Assembly: GCF_003641145.1 (NCBI RefSeq)
Contig: NZ_CP032744.1
Location: 1,798,001-1,862,000, forward strand
Direction: 5' to 3'
Source: Lactiplantibacillus paraplantarum
GTDB taxonomy: Bacteria > Bacillota > Bacilli > Lactobacillales > Lactobacillaceae
DNA: 64,000 bases
Made by a program: the position numbers and the translations under genes. Numbering within the stretch: the first letter of the stretch is position 1; each line of letters starts with the position of its first letter. Below the pieces are notes generated by a model, which worked only from the letters and a program-made list of their open reading frames with translations, ran no database searches and was not told the DNA's origin. Positions 6,597 to 14,302 of the stretch are shown here, piece by piece.

Positions 6597-7287
6597 TTTG
6601 GGCCTCCGTTAAGGTGATTGGGTCTCCTGGCTCAGTCCGCCAATCGCCAAGCCTTAACATCGCCGCAACGTCAGGCGTAACCCGAACCCCTTTAATATGA
6701 TATTTCGCCATGAAACTATAAATTCCGATATTATGCTGTTGATTATGATGAACCCGACACAGTGGCATCACCTGATTACCAATGTGTTTGATATGATTAC
6801 GATCACGACCAATGCCGACAGCGTGAACATGCGCGACATCCGCATGGTTGCCACAAATGCAGCATTTCTTATACTTGAGACAAGTCCGCTCCCAGCCATA
6901 CTGACCTTGCACTTCATCCAACGTTCGTGTTAGAAATGGTACGTTCCACGCTAGACAAAAATCAATTAGGTATTCAATAAAGTTGGTTGCCACCGTCTCC
7001 GAACAGTTTGCCAACGAAAAGCCGTCATAGATTCCGCTATATAGCGCGTACTGCTCCTTCATTTGTGTCTTAGTCAACTCAGGTAAGTAGTTGCCCGCCC
7101 AACGGTCAATCTCACCCAGCAAGGCATATATCTTGTGCTGCTGAGCGGCCGTAATATGGCGCCCATCATCGTAAAGCAAGCCAACTTCACCATTCGACAC
7201 TAGATATTGCAACTGGTCGGACTGGGTTAGTTCGATTGTCACAATGTTGTCCTTGATTTCTAGCACGCGCCCCATTGCTTGTGGCAA
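6583..7287 (-). CDS. Putative HNHc nuclease of the phage replication region
   Basis: The protein has 234 residues. An N-terminal region (about 1-130) precedes a His-Cys-rich nuclease core: CCIC at 142-145, AHVHAVGIGRDRN at 152-164, HIGN near 168-171 and LCRVHHNQQHN at 176-186. These resemble the metal-binding and catalytic residues of the HNHc_6 family seen beside phage ssb, DnaC and recombination genes. Cleavage of branched or packaged DNA is the likely activity. The reading begins with TTG at 7287; an ATG at 7275 (MGRVLEIKD) is an equally good start. Either way its start overlaps the preceding gene. Confidence 0.75.
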   Translation of the reverse strand: MPQAMGRVLEIKDNIVTIELTQSDQLQYLVSNGEVGLLYDDGRHITAAQQHKIYALLGEIDRWAGNYLPELTKTQMKEQYALYSGIYDGFSLANCSETVATNFIEYLIDFCLAWNVPFLTRTLDEVQGQYGWERTCLKYKKCCICGNHADVAHVHAVGIGRDRNHIKHIGNQVMPLCRVHHNQQHNIGIYSFMAKYHIKGVRVTPDVAAMLRLGDWRTEPGDPITLTEAQNEEI

Positions 7288-7417
7288 TCTCTACCAGCTC
7301 CTCCGTATACTGTTCATGCACGATCTCCGTACAGTTGGGACACGGCCCAATGTTGAATACACCGAGCATCGTCTGCGGATGCACGACCTTAGTCCCATGA
7401 CATAATTCACATTCCAT
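7187..7417 (-). CDS. Small zinc-ribbon phage protein
   Basis: From the ATG at 7417, with GTGAGGTGC upstream, it begins MECELCHGTKVVHPQTMLGV and has a second Cys pair, CPNC, near residue 28, giving a treble-clef or zinc-ribbon pattern. The last 30 residues overlap the HNH gene in another frame and have atypical composition. It lies between the helicase loader and the nuclease gene and probably helps couple translation. The role is unknown. Confidence 0.6.
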   Translation of the reverse strand: MECELCHGTKVVHPQTMLGVFNIGPCPNCTEIVHEQYTEELVEIATSNGARARNQGQHCDNRTNPVRPVAISSVEW

Positions 7418-7432
7418 TTTTTGCACCTCACT

Positions 7433-8353
7433 TTATACTTCACCGCGATAATCCTTGATTGCACTGAATGCAACACCATTACCAACACCGTAATTCTTCA
7501 TTCGACTTAATGTTCGCGCGCCGTAACGATTTTCGAGACCCTTACCATCTAAGTTAGTCGTCACAATCACCGTCTTGTTCTCCCGATCACGCCAAAACCG
7601 ATCTACTAAGTCTTGCGAGTATTCGGTATCACGTTCACTGCCAAAGTCATCTAGTACGACTACATCGGCCTGTTTAATTTCAAATAAAATTTTGTTAACC
7701 TGTCGCTTCAACGTATCGTCTTTAAACGACTGTTTTTGCAACTCAATAAGCTCATGCCAGTCAATAAATAGTGCCTTCCAACTGACATAGACGGTTTTAG
7801 TCTCGCCATTTTTTGTAACCTGCTTAGTTGTCTTATACCCTGTTTGAGCCAACACGGCATATAGCATTCCCATTGCTAAGTGCGTCTTACCACGACCCGT
7901 TTTGCCAATTAATAGACTATGCACAGTTTTGCCATCAGCAATCTGCTTCGCTATTTGCTGACACCTCACTAGCACTCGTCTCTCAGGCTCATCCGTCGCC
8001 ATATAGTTCTTAAAACGGTGCCGCATGACATCAGAACTACTAGTCACGCTATAGGTTCTCAGATAGCCCAAGGCATCATTGCGATGTGCGACCGTCGTTA
8101 ATTCTGTGGCCGTTGGAATCGTTCGCTGTGCAACAGGTTCGGTATACCCACACTTCTTGCGGCGCAGTTGTCCATTCTCAGTGTAGGTAATCACTCCTGG
8201 GCAAGCCCCAGCTAGTTTTCTACCAGTCACTGAGTCAACCGTCTTGGGCCGTAACAGTGGTGTGCCACAGTTTGGGCAATTCACGCCATAGGTTTCAAAC
8301 CGACTGTTCATCAACCGCTCAATTGATTCCTGTATTTTTGTGGGTTTTACCAT
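7433..8353 (-). CDS. DnaC-like helicase loader (AAA+ ATPase)
   Basis: The protein has 306 residues. An N-terminal Cys cluster (C26, C29, C51, C68) likely binds zinc. The AAA+ core has Walker A GKTGRGKTH at 150-158, Walker B VVVLDDF at about 231-237, a sensor TTNL at about 255-258 and an arginine-rich C-terminus. DnaC/DnaI-type proteins load the host replicative helicase at the phage origin. The start overlaps the end of the replisome organiser gene by seven bases, the classic phage initiator-loader pair. No phage helicase gene is seen, so the host DnaC/DnaB-type helicase is presumably used. Confidence 0.88.
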   Translation of the reverse strand: MVKPTKIQESIERLMNSRFETYGVNCPNCGTPLLRPKTVDSVTGRKLAGACPGVITYTENGQLRRKKCGYTEPVAQRTIPTATELTTVAHRNDALGYLRTYSVTSSSDVMRHRFKNYMATDEPERRVLVRCQQIAKQIADGKTVHSLLIGKTGRGKTHLAMGMLYAVLAQTGYKTTKQVTKNGETKTVYVSWKALFIDWHELIELQKQSFKDDTLKRQVNKILFEIKQADVVVLDDFGSERDTEYSQDLVDRFWRDRENKTVIVTTNLDGKGLENRYGARTLSRMKNYGVGNGVAFSAIKDYRGEV

Positions 8354-9186
8354 GGCAAATCATCATCCGCAACATCACGGTCTTCTAATGCAAACCCATT
8401 CGCATGTCGGTTAGCACTCGGTGCCTGATAATCATCATCGAAGCGACCATTAAACCAGGTCGACCCGTTCATTGGTTGTTTCCACTTATTGGCAGCCAAA
8501 TCCTGTTGATACAGGCGTAATCGTTCCAACAAGTAGTCATTAGTATGCTTGATACTCTGTTTACGCCATATTTTATAATGGGCGAACGCTTGCTTCTTTC
8601 CCTTTTTATTTGGATATTGATTCCAAATCAGGTCAAATTCATTTTCTAGTGACACGGATGGTGCGGGTAGGTCCGCACGTTGCGCTGTTTGGTCTGCTCC
8701 TGATTCTTTTTCTTGTTCTGACTCTTGCTCTAAATCTAGTTCTAATTCTTTCTCTTTCTCTTTCTCTACGTTACGTCCTGTTACATCACTGTTACTTTGT
8801 AACGCTTTTTGACGTTTACGGTAGGCCCGCACGCGCTTAGCTGATGAACTTTCCTTGCCAACTAAGCCTTCTGTAACATCATCCGCAAATCGAAAGGCAC
8901 TTGCATCTTCATCAGAATATTCAATCAAATGTTTCGCATTCAAAAACGTTAATAAAAACTCAACATCGACTTGTTGCTCCTCAAGAATCAGCCCTAGCTC
9001 CTCAGAAAAATCTTTACCAATCCCCGTAAAGTAGATATAGCCACCATTCTCAAGCGATAGCAGAATCATCTCCAAATAAATAACAGCGTAGGTGTCGCCA
9101 CCCGACATCCGGCGCAATAAGCGCACTGCTGGGGATTTAAAAAAGTCCATTTGTAACTTGATCCAGTAATACGTTTTTTCAGCCAT
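8347..9186 (-). CDS. Phage replisome organiser / replication initiator
   Basis: The protein has 279 residues. The N-terminal 120 residues (YYWIKLQMDFFKSPAVRLLR..., GGYIYFTG..., FLLTFLNAKHLIEYSDED) match the phage replisome-organiser N-terminal winged-helix domain. A Lys/Glu-rich linker (about residues 140-165) leads to a C-terminal DnaD-like helical region (FDLIWNQYPNKKGKKQAFAHYKIW). It should bind the phage origin and recruit the loader encoded next. Origins of such phages often lie inside this gene, but I see no convincing iterons here. Confidence 0.85.
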   Translation of the reverse strand: MAEKTYYWIKLQMDFFKSPAVRLLRRMSGGDTYAVIYLEMILLSLENGGYIYFTGIGKDFSEELGLILEEQQVDVEFLLTFLNAKHLIEYSDEDASAFRFADDVTEGLVGKESSSAKRVRAYRKRQKALQSNSDVTGRNVEKEKEKELELDLEQESEQEKESGADQTAQRADLPAPSVSLENEFDLIWNQYPNKKGKKQAFAHYKIWRKQSIKHTNDYLLERLRLYQQDLAANKWKQPMNGSTWFNGRFDDDYQAPSANRHANGFALEDRDVADDDLPW

Positions 9187-9200
9187 AATGGACCACCTTC

Positions 9201-9644
9201 CTAAAACGGCATATCAGCATCACTGATGTCAATCTGCTTGCCATTGTTTTCAAATGGATTGTGTTGTGGATTTTGTGCGTTAATACCTGCTTGCGCTTGT
9301 TGGGCCGCATCCGCTGTGTCAGCCCGCTGTCGTTGTTGGGCTGACTCTTGCTTGCTATCCACAAAGTCAACCGTATTAACGACGACATCTTGCGTGTAAT
9401 GAGTTTGACCATTACTCTCATATTTGCCACTGATCAACTGTCCTGTGATCCCGATTCGACTGCCTTTGTGAAAATACTTCGTCAGCATTTCAGCGCGTTT
9501 TTCCCATGCTTGGCAACGAATAAAGTTACTGTTATCACCATAGCCACGCACCGCAATGCTAAAACTTAAAACAGCTTTACCACTCTGCGTATACTTCAGC
9601 TCTAAATCATTCGTAATTCGACCATATAGACTTACCACATTCAT
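9201..9644 (-). CDS. ssb: Single-stranded DNA-binding protein
   Basis: The protein has 147 residues with an OB-fold N-terminus (VVSLYGRITNDLELKYTQSG, FIRCQAWEKRAEMLTKYFHK), a Gln-rich linker and the acidic tip SDADMPF that recruits partner proteins. It coats ssDNA in replication and supports the ERF annealing protein encoded just upstream, whose stop overlaps its start by four bases. It is a compact phage version of bacterial SSB. Confidence 0.92.
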   Translation of the reverse strand: MNVVSLYGRITNDLELKYTQSGKAVLSFSIAVRGYGDNSNFIRCQAWEKRAEMLTKYFHKGSRIGITGQLISGKYESNGQTHYTQDVVVNTVDFVDSKQESAQQRQRADTADAAQQAQAGINAQNPQHNPFENNGKQIDISDADMPF

Positions 9645-10399
9645 ACGTTTCCACCTTCCAAATCGTGCCGCATTTGCTTAGCAGCATTGAAGAACTTCAC
9701 AGCATTACTGGTCGTATTCAGCTCAGCATCGACGTAGCCCGTTTGTCCCATTAGTTCTTGATAAATATCAGGTTGGTCACGCCCCGTAGCTTGACTGATT
9801 AATTCGATTTGATGCATTGCTTGCTTCAAGGGACCACTACTAGTATTAGTTTGATTGTTATTCTGGCGTCGCTGGTTAACACCGCCACGCTGTTGGCGTT
9901 GTCCACCACTGTGTTGAGCAATACTCGGTGATGCCGCCGGGGCGCTCGTTGCAGCTCCGTCATCATCAACCTCGGAACTCACACCGAATGAGGCTCCTAA
10001 CGAATACCGTTTAGCATAAGTGATCGCGCTCCCAGCTTCCTGGGGCTGGCCGTTCGTTGTAAACTTCATCCACGGTGAATGGTAAACAAAACCAGTTGTA
10101 TGCACGATGATTGTCCGCACACGGATGACTTTCATATCGATTTCAGCTTCCTGATACCAAGCTAATCCAGTCGCTTTCAAGCCATCGTCAATCGATTTGA
10201 TTAAGTCATCCAGTAGAACATAATCGTATTTTTTGTTATTGCCATTTTTCGTTCCGTAATTAACGTGTCCATTTTTGGCTGGGGCCTTAACTTGAGACCG
10301 GAACTTAGCCAATCCAGTATTAAATGCCGCTTGTAACTCAACTCGTTTTTCTGGCGTAACTTTCTCTACTTTTGGTACATCCGTTTCTTTATCGGTCAT
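9641..10399 (-). CDS. ERF-superfamily ssDNA annealing recombinase
   Basis: The protein has 252 residues. Residues about 20-150 match the ERF core (AFNTGLAKFRSQVKAPAKNG, KYDYVLLDDLIKSIDDGLKATGL, GSAITYAKRYSLGASFGV, ending EVDDDG). The rest is a Gln/Asn-rich linker and a helical tail. ERF proteins anneal complementary single strands during phage recombination and concatemer formation. It is paired with ssb, as in many Gram-positive phages. The ATG at 10399 has GGGAGG upstream. Confidence 0.88.
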   Translation of the reverse strand: MTDKETDVPKVEKVTPEKRVELQAAFNTGLAKFRSQVKAPAKNGHVNYGTKNGNNKKYDYVLLDDLIKSIDDGLKATGLAWYQEAEIDMKVIRVRTIIVHTTGFVYHSPWMKFTTNGQPQEAGSAITYAKRYSLGASFGVSSEVDDDGAATSAPAASPSIAQHSGGQRQQRGGVNQRRQNNNQTNTSSGPLKQAMHQIELISQATGRDQPDIYQELMGQTGYVDAELNTTSNAVKFFNAAKQMRHDLEGGNV

Positions 10400-10441
10400 C
10401 TAAATACCTCCCTGAATCAATTGCAATTTAAGATTGCGGGC

Positions 10442-10567
10442 CTACTTCAAGTTACAAAACACCTCATAATCAGCTGGTGTCATTTCATCGCACGGAGTAC
10501 GACCATAGATTGCAATACCCGTTTCGATTACCGATAAAATGGCAGTATTTAAGTTACTTGTTACCAT
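10442..10567 (-). CDS. Small early ORF, 41 residues
   Basis: It begins MVTSNLNTAILSVIETGIAI and ends YEVFCNLK. The ATG at 10567 has GGGGGTG six bases upstream and overlaps the end of the preceding 59-residue ORF. It is soluble and mostly helical, with unknown function. Confidence 0.5.
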   Translation of the reverse strand: MVTSNLNTAILSVIETGIAIYGRTPCDEMTPADYEVFCNLK

Positions 10568-10733
10568 CTTTGCACCCCCATACTCGTTGCCATAAATGTG
10601 GTTTGGGCGTATGATAGACACGTAGTTTGATAAGATATGCGTCTAACGCGGTACCTACGACTGGTTGCATCCGGTCGTGGGTATTTTGTTGTTTTAGCCA
10701 AATTTCGAATGGCTTATGCGGTACTTTTCTCAT
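10554..10733 (-). CDS. Small early ORF, 59 residues
   Basis: It begins MRKVPHKPFEIWLKQQNTHD and is basic (RMQPVVGTALDAYLIKLRVY). The ATG at 10733 has AAAGGA nine bases upstream. It overlaps the next ORF by 14 bases. Basic short proteins in this position are common in lactobacillus phages; the role is unknown. Confidence 0.5.
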   Translation of the reverse strand: MRKVPHKPFEIWLKQQNTHDRMQPVVGTALDAYLIKLRVYHTPKPHLWQRVWGCKDGNK

Positions 10734-10748
10734 AATCAGTTTTCCTTT

Positions 10749-10949
10749 CTAATTCACTTGGCTCAGTGCAGAAATAAAAATCTCAAACTTACGTCCGGAC
10801 GCTTCAACTACAGCAATCCGCCGTGATGACTTACCAAACAAGTCAGGTTTAATTTCAACGACTTTGCCAACGCCTCCAGCAATAATGAGCTGTCCAGCTG
10901 ACATAACGCTTGGATAAGTTACACGATCACCAACACTAATAATTGTCAT
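10749..10949 (-). CDS. Small beta-rich early protein, unknown
   Basis: The protein has 66 residues from the ATG at 10949 (MTIISVGDRVTYPSVMSAGQ), six bases after GAGGAGG. The pattern VGDRVTYP... GGVGKVVEIKP suggests a small KOW/SH3-like beta barrel. It overlaps the upstream gene by 14 bases. Function is unknown. Confidence 0.55.
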   Translation of the reverse strand: MTIISVGDRVTYPSVMSAGQLIIAGGVGKVVEIKPDLFGKSSRRIAVVEASGRKFEIFISALSQVN

Positions 10950-11193
10950 AATTGCCCTCCTCATCCGGTAAGCGAAAAATCCATTTATCGGCTTTCTGCT
11001 CAGGTGTTACTACTATCACGCCGTTGTCACCTAATGCTTCTAGGAACTCCTCTGAATACTTCTTCGTGCTATTTCGTTCGATAACGTTGCAACCAACAGC
11101 AAACTGAATATCAGTTAGCAAAGTCTCTTCATTGGCCCGAATCGTATTATGCCGTCGCATACTAAGCGCGTAATTAATCGATTCATCATACAT
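10936..11193 (-). CDS. Early phage protein, unknown (85 residues)
   Basis: From the ATG at 11193, after AAGGAGG, it begins MYDESINYALSMRRHNTIRA and ends with an acidic tail. It has no motif I recognise. The longer frame to 11238 overlaps the small membrane peptide and lacks a ribosome site. It lies in the early operon between antirepressor and recombination genes. Confidence 0.55.
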   Translation of the reverse strand: MYDESINYALSMRRHNTIRANEETLLTDIQFAVGCNVIERNSTKKYSEEFLEALGDNGVIVVTPEQKADKWIFRLPDEEGNYDNY

Positions 11194-11209
11194 AGTTAAA
11201 ACCTCCTTT

Positions 11210-11311
11210 TTAAATTCCAAACCAGTCTCTAATTTCATGTCGCTTAAACCACAATGTTGTTACCACCCATGTTAGTAGCACTACTGCTACCCAATTTGGT
11301 AATACGATCAT
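11210..11311 (-). CDS. Single-pass membrane peptide, 33 residues
   Basis: It begins MIVLPNWVAVVLLTWVVTTL with one membrane segment and a basic tail (WFKRHEIRDW). The ATG at 11311 follows TTGGAGGG at a good spacing. It overlaps the ribosome site of the next gene. The role is unknown. Confidence 0.5.
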   Translation of the reverse strand: MIVLPNWVAVVLLTWVVTTLWFKRHEIRDWFGI

Positions 11312-11352
11312 TATTTTCCCTCCAATTAAGCTTATATTGAACCATCATCTAC

Positions 11353-11361
11353 CCGCCTAGG
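11353..11361 (+). repeat. CCGCCTAGG motif, site 1 of 3
   Basis: The 14-base string CTACCCGCCTAGGT at 11349-11362 recurs at 15005-15018, directly upstream of the integrase. CCGCCTAGG also appears inverted near attP at 16539-16547. This copy sits directly beyond the stop of the excisionase-like gene. It may be a protein-binding site. Confidence 0.4.
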
Positions 11362-11363
11362 TT

Positions 11364-11624
11364 TTAGTTACTTAAATTCTGATGATTCAATAACCATTTA
11401 TCGACTGCTGGTGCGTACCATTTTCCATCTCCCTCTGGTTTTGGAAATCCTTCTTTATCACGATAGTGTTTGTCGAATGAATCTACTTTGATACCAAACT
11501 CAGAGTAGAAATCTTTACGTCCAATCATTTTATGCTTAACGGTCTGCTGACTGCGACCGTCTGCAACTCCCTGTTCATATGCTTGTTTAAAGAGCTTCGA
11601 TAAGGAAGCTACTAAACTGTCCAT
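11364..11624 (-). CDS. Excisionase-like winged-helix DNA-binding protein
   Basis: The protein has 86 residues. The N-terminal helix (LVASLSKLFKQAYEQGVADG) precedes a MerR/Xis-like fragment: DFYSEFGIKVDSFDKHYRDK and FPKPEGDGKWYAPAVDKWLL. The W-Y-xx-AVDKW ending is typical of small phage DNA binders that recognise a site and bend DNA. It may be the missing excisionase, since none lies beside int, or an early regulator. The CCGCCTAGG motif beyond its stop is also found at int and attP, which supports the first idea weakly. Confidence 0.55.
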   Translation of the reverse strand: MDSLVASLSKLFKQAYEQGVADGRSQQTVKHKMIGRKDFYSEFGIKVDSFDKHYRDKEGFPKPEGDGKWYAPAVDKWLLNHQNLSN

Positions 11625-11644
11625 TTGGCTACCCCCTCTGAACC

Positions 11645-12379
11645 TTATTCATATAAGCCTAATGATGTTTGTCGAATAATGGTCTTTGTGGCGGTCGATG
11701 GCTCCCAGTCATTAACGAAGTCCATTACCATCCGATAATCCTTTTTCCGCAACATCGACCGAGCGCTTACACCGGCAATCTTCTTGACACCGCCATTAAT
11801 GTCTTTGAATAATTCGCCACGCTGCTTTTGAGTAATGCTGCCATAGCTATTTGATACCTCAGATACTCGCTGATTAATCCGACGTGCCAGAATATTGTAA
11901 TCTGGCTGAGGAATAACTTGGTTCTCTTTTAGGTCTTTTAAATCATCCTCAACATCATCCAATCGCTGGTTAGTTTCCTCATTTGCGTCCAGTGCCAATT
12001 TTGCAAGTTCACGTGGTGACGTTGGTAATGCTGGACGTGATGGATTAAAATAATTTTCTTCCAACTCGTCAAACATATCCCAGGCTCGATCAGTACCTAG
12101 CATTTTTGAATGCCGACTGGCGCCACGCTTAGTCCACAGATACAAATGACTAGAAAATTTATTAATAGGCAAGTCGAAATTTTCTACCTGGCTTTTAAAT
12201 TGTTTCAAACTGTTTGCTTTAAGCAAATAATAATGGATACCTTCAATAAACTTAGTCTTGTTATTGGCGAAATTTTGTTTAATCGCTGTGTTCGTTGCCC
12301 CATAAAACTCAGCTAATTGCTCTGTAGTCAAAATCAGTTCTCCATTAAATTTGATTTGTTCTACGTCTTGCATTTTCAT
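11645..12379 (-). CDS. Phage antirepressor with ORF6N and ORF6C domains
   Basis: The protein has 244 residues. Residues about 10-105 match ORF6N (LILTTEQLAEFYGATNTAIK, KFIEGIHYYLLK, LYLWTKRGASRHSKML) and residues about 150-235 match ORF6C (YNILARRINQRVSEV, YGSITQKQRGELFKDINGGV). A coiled-coil linker lies between (about 120-148). Such antirepressors counter the CI-like repressor or act as early regulators. It is the second gene of the leftward early operon, behind the cro-like gene, as is usual. The ATG at 12379 has AGGAAGG upstream. Confidence 0.85.
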   Translation of the reverse strand: MKMQDVEQIKFNGELILTTEQLAEFYGATNTAIKQNFANNKTKFIEGIHYYLLKANSLKQFKSQVENFDLPINKFSSHLYLWTKRGASRHSKMLGTDRAWDMFDELEENYFNPSRPALPTSPRELAKLALDANEETNQRLDDVEDDLKDLKENQVIPQPDYNILARRINQRVSEVSNSYGSITQKQRGELFKDINGGVKKIAGVSARSMLRKKDYRMVMDFVNDWEPSTATKTIIRQTSLGLYE

Positions 12380-12388
12380 CGTTCCTTC

Positions 12389-12598
12389 CTAGTTTTCAAT
12401 ATTTAATACGCGGTAAATTTTTTGTCGAATATCGATAGACTTAGGTGACATATCCGCATGAATTGCTCGATTTACCTGTGTAGGGCCCTCACCAATCAAT
12501 TTGGCTAATTCAACTTGACTCATATCACGTTCAAATAATCCAATCTTAATTTTGGTCGTAATTGCTTTGGCACCATTAATTAATTTTTCCTCAGTCAT
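12389..12598 (-). CDS. Cro-like XRE-family repressor
   Basis: The protein has about 70 residues. The helix-turn-helix is at about residues 27-50 (MSQVELAKLIGEGPTQVNRA), and there is no other domain. It is the first gene of the leftward early operon and is divergent from the CI-like gene, so it should bind the shared operators and favour lytic growth. The ATG at 12598 follows GGAGGGTTGAAA. Confidence 0.82.
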   Translation of the reverse strand: MTEEKLINGAKAITTKIKIGLFERDMSQVELAKLIGEGPTQVNRAIHADMSPKSIDIRQKIYRVLNIEN

Positions 12599-12645
12599 TT
12601 TCAACCCTCCTCAGTAATTTATTTATCAAGTTATTGCATTTTCTA

Positions 12646-12822
12646 CCATATGTGATAAAATCAATGTATAAGAAATAAGCATACAAAAAGCCATCTTCTA
12701 GCCTTTCCTACCAAAGTTACGCTGTGAAGTTGCCCGTTTCTTGTTGCTCAATTACTTGATGAATTCATTATCAATCATTTGTGATAAAAAGTCAAACTTA
12801 TATTCCACCATTTGTGATAATA
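12646..12822. promoter_or_regulatory. Lysogeny-switch operator region with three TTGTGATAA-type sites
   Basis: Three similar sites lie in the divergent region: CCATATGTGATAAAA at 12646-12660, ATCATTTGTGATAAAA at 12774-12789 and ACCATTTGTGATAATA at 12807-12822. The middle one is part of an inverted repeat (TTATCA...TGATAA). The first lies close to cro and the others just upstream of the CI start, so they are likely operators for CI and Cro. Exact -35/-10 boxes are not clear enough to name. Confidence 0.65.
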
Positions 12823-12851
12823 ATTTCATCAATACCCTTAGGAGTGTTGAT

Positions 12852-13256
12852 ATGACTACATTAGAAAGAATAAAAAAACTTTCTAAGCAACGCGGATGGT
12901 CACTACAAACTTTAGCTGAAAAAGCAGGTTTAGGAAAAAATAGCATTTATCGCTGGGATGCAAAAACACCCAGTACCGCTAGCCTACAAAAAGTTGCCAA
13001 AGTTCTAGACGTCTCTGTCGCCGATTTGCTTGGAAGCGAAAGCACTGTTCAATCGGATGAACCAAAACACATTGACGTTGATGACATCGTTAATAGTGTT
13101 GCGCCACTTACACAACGTGATCATGCTTTATCCGATGAGGACCAGGCTGCTATTCGTGCGCTTGTCAAAACTTACCTTGAAAGTAAGGAAGGACAAGACC
13201 GACTACGTAAATATGGTGGTTACGATAATAATGGCAAAAAAACTGATGGGAAATGA
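12852..13256 (+). CDS. CI-like phage repressor (XRE family, ImmR-type)
   Basis: The protein has 134 residues from the ATG at 12852, with TTAGGAG upstream. An open frame extends back to 12741 but crosses two operators, so it is not used. The helix-turn-helix spans about residues 1-60 (LSKQRGWSLQTLAEKAGLGK, NSIYRWDAKTPSTASLQKVA). The C-terminal half is helical and acidic, with no S24 autoprotease domain. The next gene encodes an ImmA-type protease, so the pair resembles ImmR/ImmA of ICEBs1, where induction comes from repressor cleavage by the partner rather than RecA-driven self-cleavage. Confidence 0.85.
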   Translation: MTTLERIKKLSKQRGWSLQTLAEKAGLGKNSIYRWDAKTPSTASLQKVAKVLDVSVADLLGSESTVQSDEPKHIDVDDIVNSVAPLTQRDHALSDEDQAAIRALVKTYLESKEGQDRLRKYGGYDNNGKKTDGK

Positions 13257-13265
13257 AGTGATTAG

Positions 13266-13742
13266 ATGATTTATGACACCTTGCAAGAAGCGTTGACTGA
13301 TATGGAAACGTTAGGAACTTGGGACCCTGATCGTCTAATCCGTCATTTTGGGATTGCTTACCACTATACTAGTGACTTACCAGATAATATCAACGGTTAC
13401 TCACTACCGTTGACTAGAACCTTTTTTATTAATGAAAATACTAAGTCACCCATATTTGTAAAATGCCATGAGTTGCAACACTGCTTACTCGACCCAACTG
13501 TTGAGCCACTCATCGATACTAGTATGGTCTCAAATTCAAAAATAGAATCGCGTGCGAACCGTGGCGCATTCTATATTATGATTAAGAACTACTTAAATAC
13601 GACTGATATTGAACCAGGCGATTTTAATATTCTCAGATTCGCTGAGAGCTACCAGCTCGAAACCAAACATTTATTATTTATTCGAAACGTAGCCGAACAG
13701 GAACTGGGTATTAAGATTAGTCAAGGCGTATTTAGTCTGTAA
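13266..13742 (+). CDS. ImmA/IrrE-family metalloprotease (antirepressor)
   Basis: The protein has 158 residues. The zinc motif HELQH is at 68-72, within FVKCHELQHCLLDP. E94, in KIESRANRGAFYIM, is the likely third ligand. Family members cleave the repressor encoded next to them and so trigger prophage induction. The gene begins nine bases after the CI-like stop, so they are co-transcribed. With no S24 domain in the repressor, this protease is the probable induction switch. Confidence 0.85.
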   Translation: MIYDTLQEALTDMETLGTWDPDRLIRHFGIAYHYTSDLPDNINGYSLPLTRTFFINENTKSPIFVKCHELQHCLLDPTVEPLIDTSMVSNSKIESRANRGAFYIMIKNYLNTTDIEPGDFNILRFAESYQLETKHLLFIRNVAEQELGIKISQGVFSL

Positions 13743-13780
13743 CTGTAATTTAACCAGTGAATCTATCATAGAAAGAGGAA

Positions 13781-14197
13781 ATGTCCGTGAACCTGTTTAA
13801 CAAGATTCTAAACATTTTTAGTAAGGCGAACATGGCTTCTGTCCTTGAAGAAGATAGTGAGAGGATAATAAAAGACATAGAAATAGAGGACCGAAATATA
13901 GAACGATACCAAATTCAATCGGGAAAGCTATACAATCTCTGGCACAGTAAAAACTATGTTGCTACAGAATCCTATGGATTAAAAATAATCGGCCATGGTA
14001 ATTGGTTACCTGGCGTGTTTGAAACTATGGCCAAACTATATCGTCGACAGAAACGATATAACAGTGAAATTGACATTCTAGAGGCTGGAATACAGGCACA
14101 AAAAGAACATAGTAACTCCGGAGTGGCAATCAGAGATTTTCAATTACGTATTGAAAGAATTCACGAGTTACAACCGAATAGTAATAGCATAGACTGA
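13781..14197 (+). CDS. TPR-like helical protein of the lysogeny module, unknown
   Basis: The protein has 138 residues; a GTG at 13787 is a better-spaced start than the ATG at 13781, because AAAGAGGAAATG leaves only two bases. The middle (YNLWHSKNYVATESYGLKII, VFETMAKLYRRQKRYNSEID) looks like two tetratricopeptide-type helical hairpins. It is probably expressed in the lysogen with the repressor and protease. It could modulate the switch or be a lysogenic-conversion protein; I recognise no named family. Confidence 0.55.
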   Translation: MSVNLFNKILNIFSKANMASVLEEDSERIIKDIEIEDRNIERYQIQSGKLYNLWHSKNYVATESYGLKIIGHGNWLPGVFETMAKLYRRQKRYNSEIDILEAGIQAQKEHSNSGVAIRDFQLRIERIHELQPNSNSID

Positions 14198-14217
14198 TAT
14201 ACTAAGTTTACAAAAAA

Positions 14218-14246
14218 GCGTTTCACCGCCATCAACAGTAAAACGC
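14218..14246 (-). terminator. Leftward-facing hairpin terminator
   Basis: GCGTTT (14218-14223) pairs with AAACGC (14241-14246). The T run lies on the minus strand (14217-14212), so it stops leftward rather than rightward transcription. It lies between the TPR-like gene and the lipoprotein gene. Confidence 0.5.
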
Positions 14247-14302
14247 CTCAAATAACGTTATGTTGCTTTACAAAAACAATTATATCATTGGAGGATATGT
14301 AA

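Noticed and set aside
8347..9186. A phage origin with iterons inside the replisome-organiser gene
   Set aside because: Origins often lie here, but I found no clear repeat set and do not call one.
12741..12851. N-terminal extension of the CI-like repressor
   Set aside because: It crosses two operator sites and lacks a ribosome site; the ATG at 12852 has TTAGGAG upstream.
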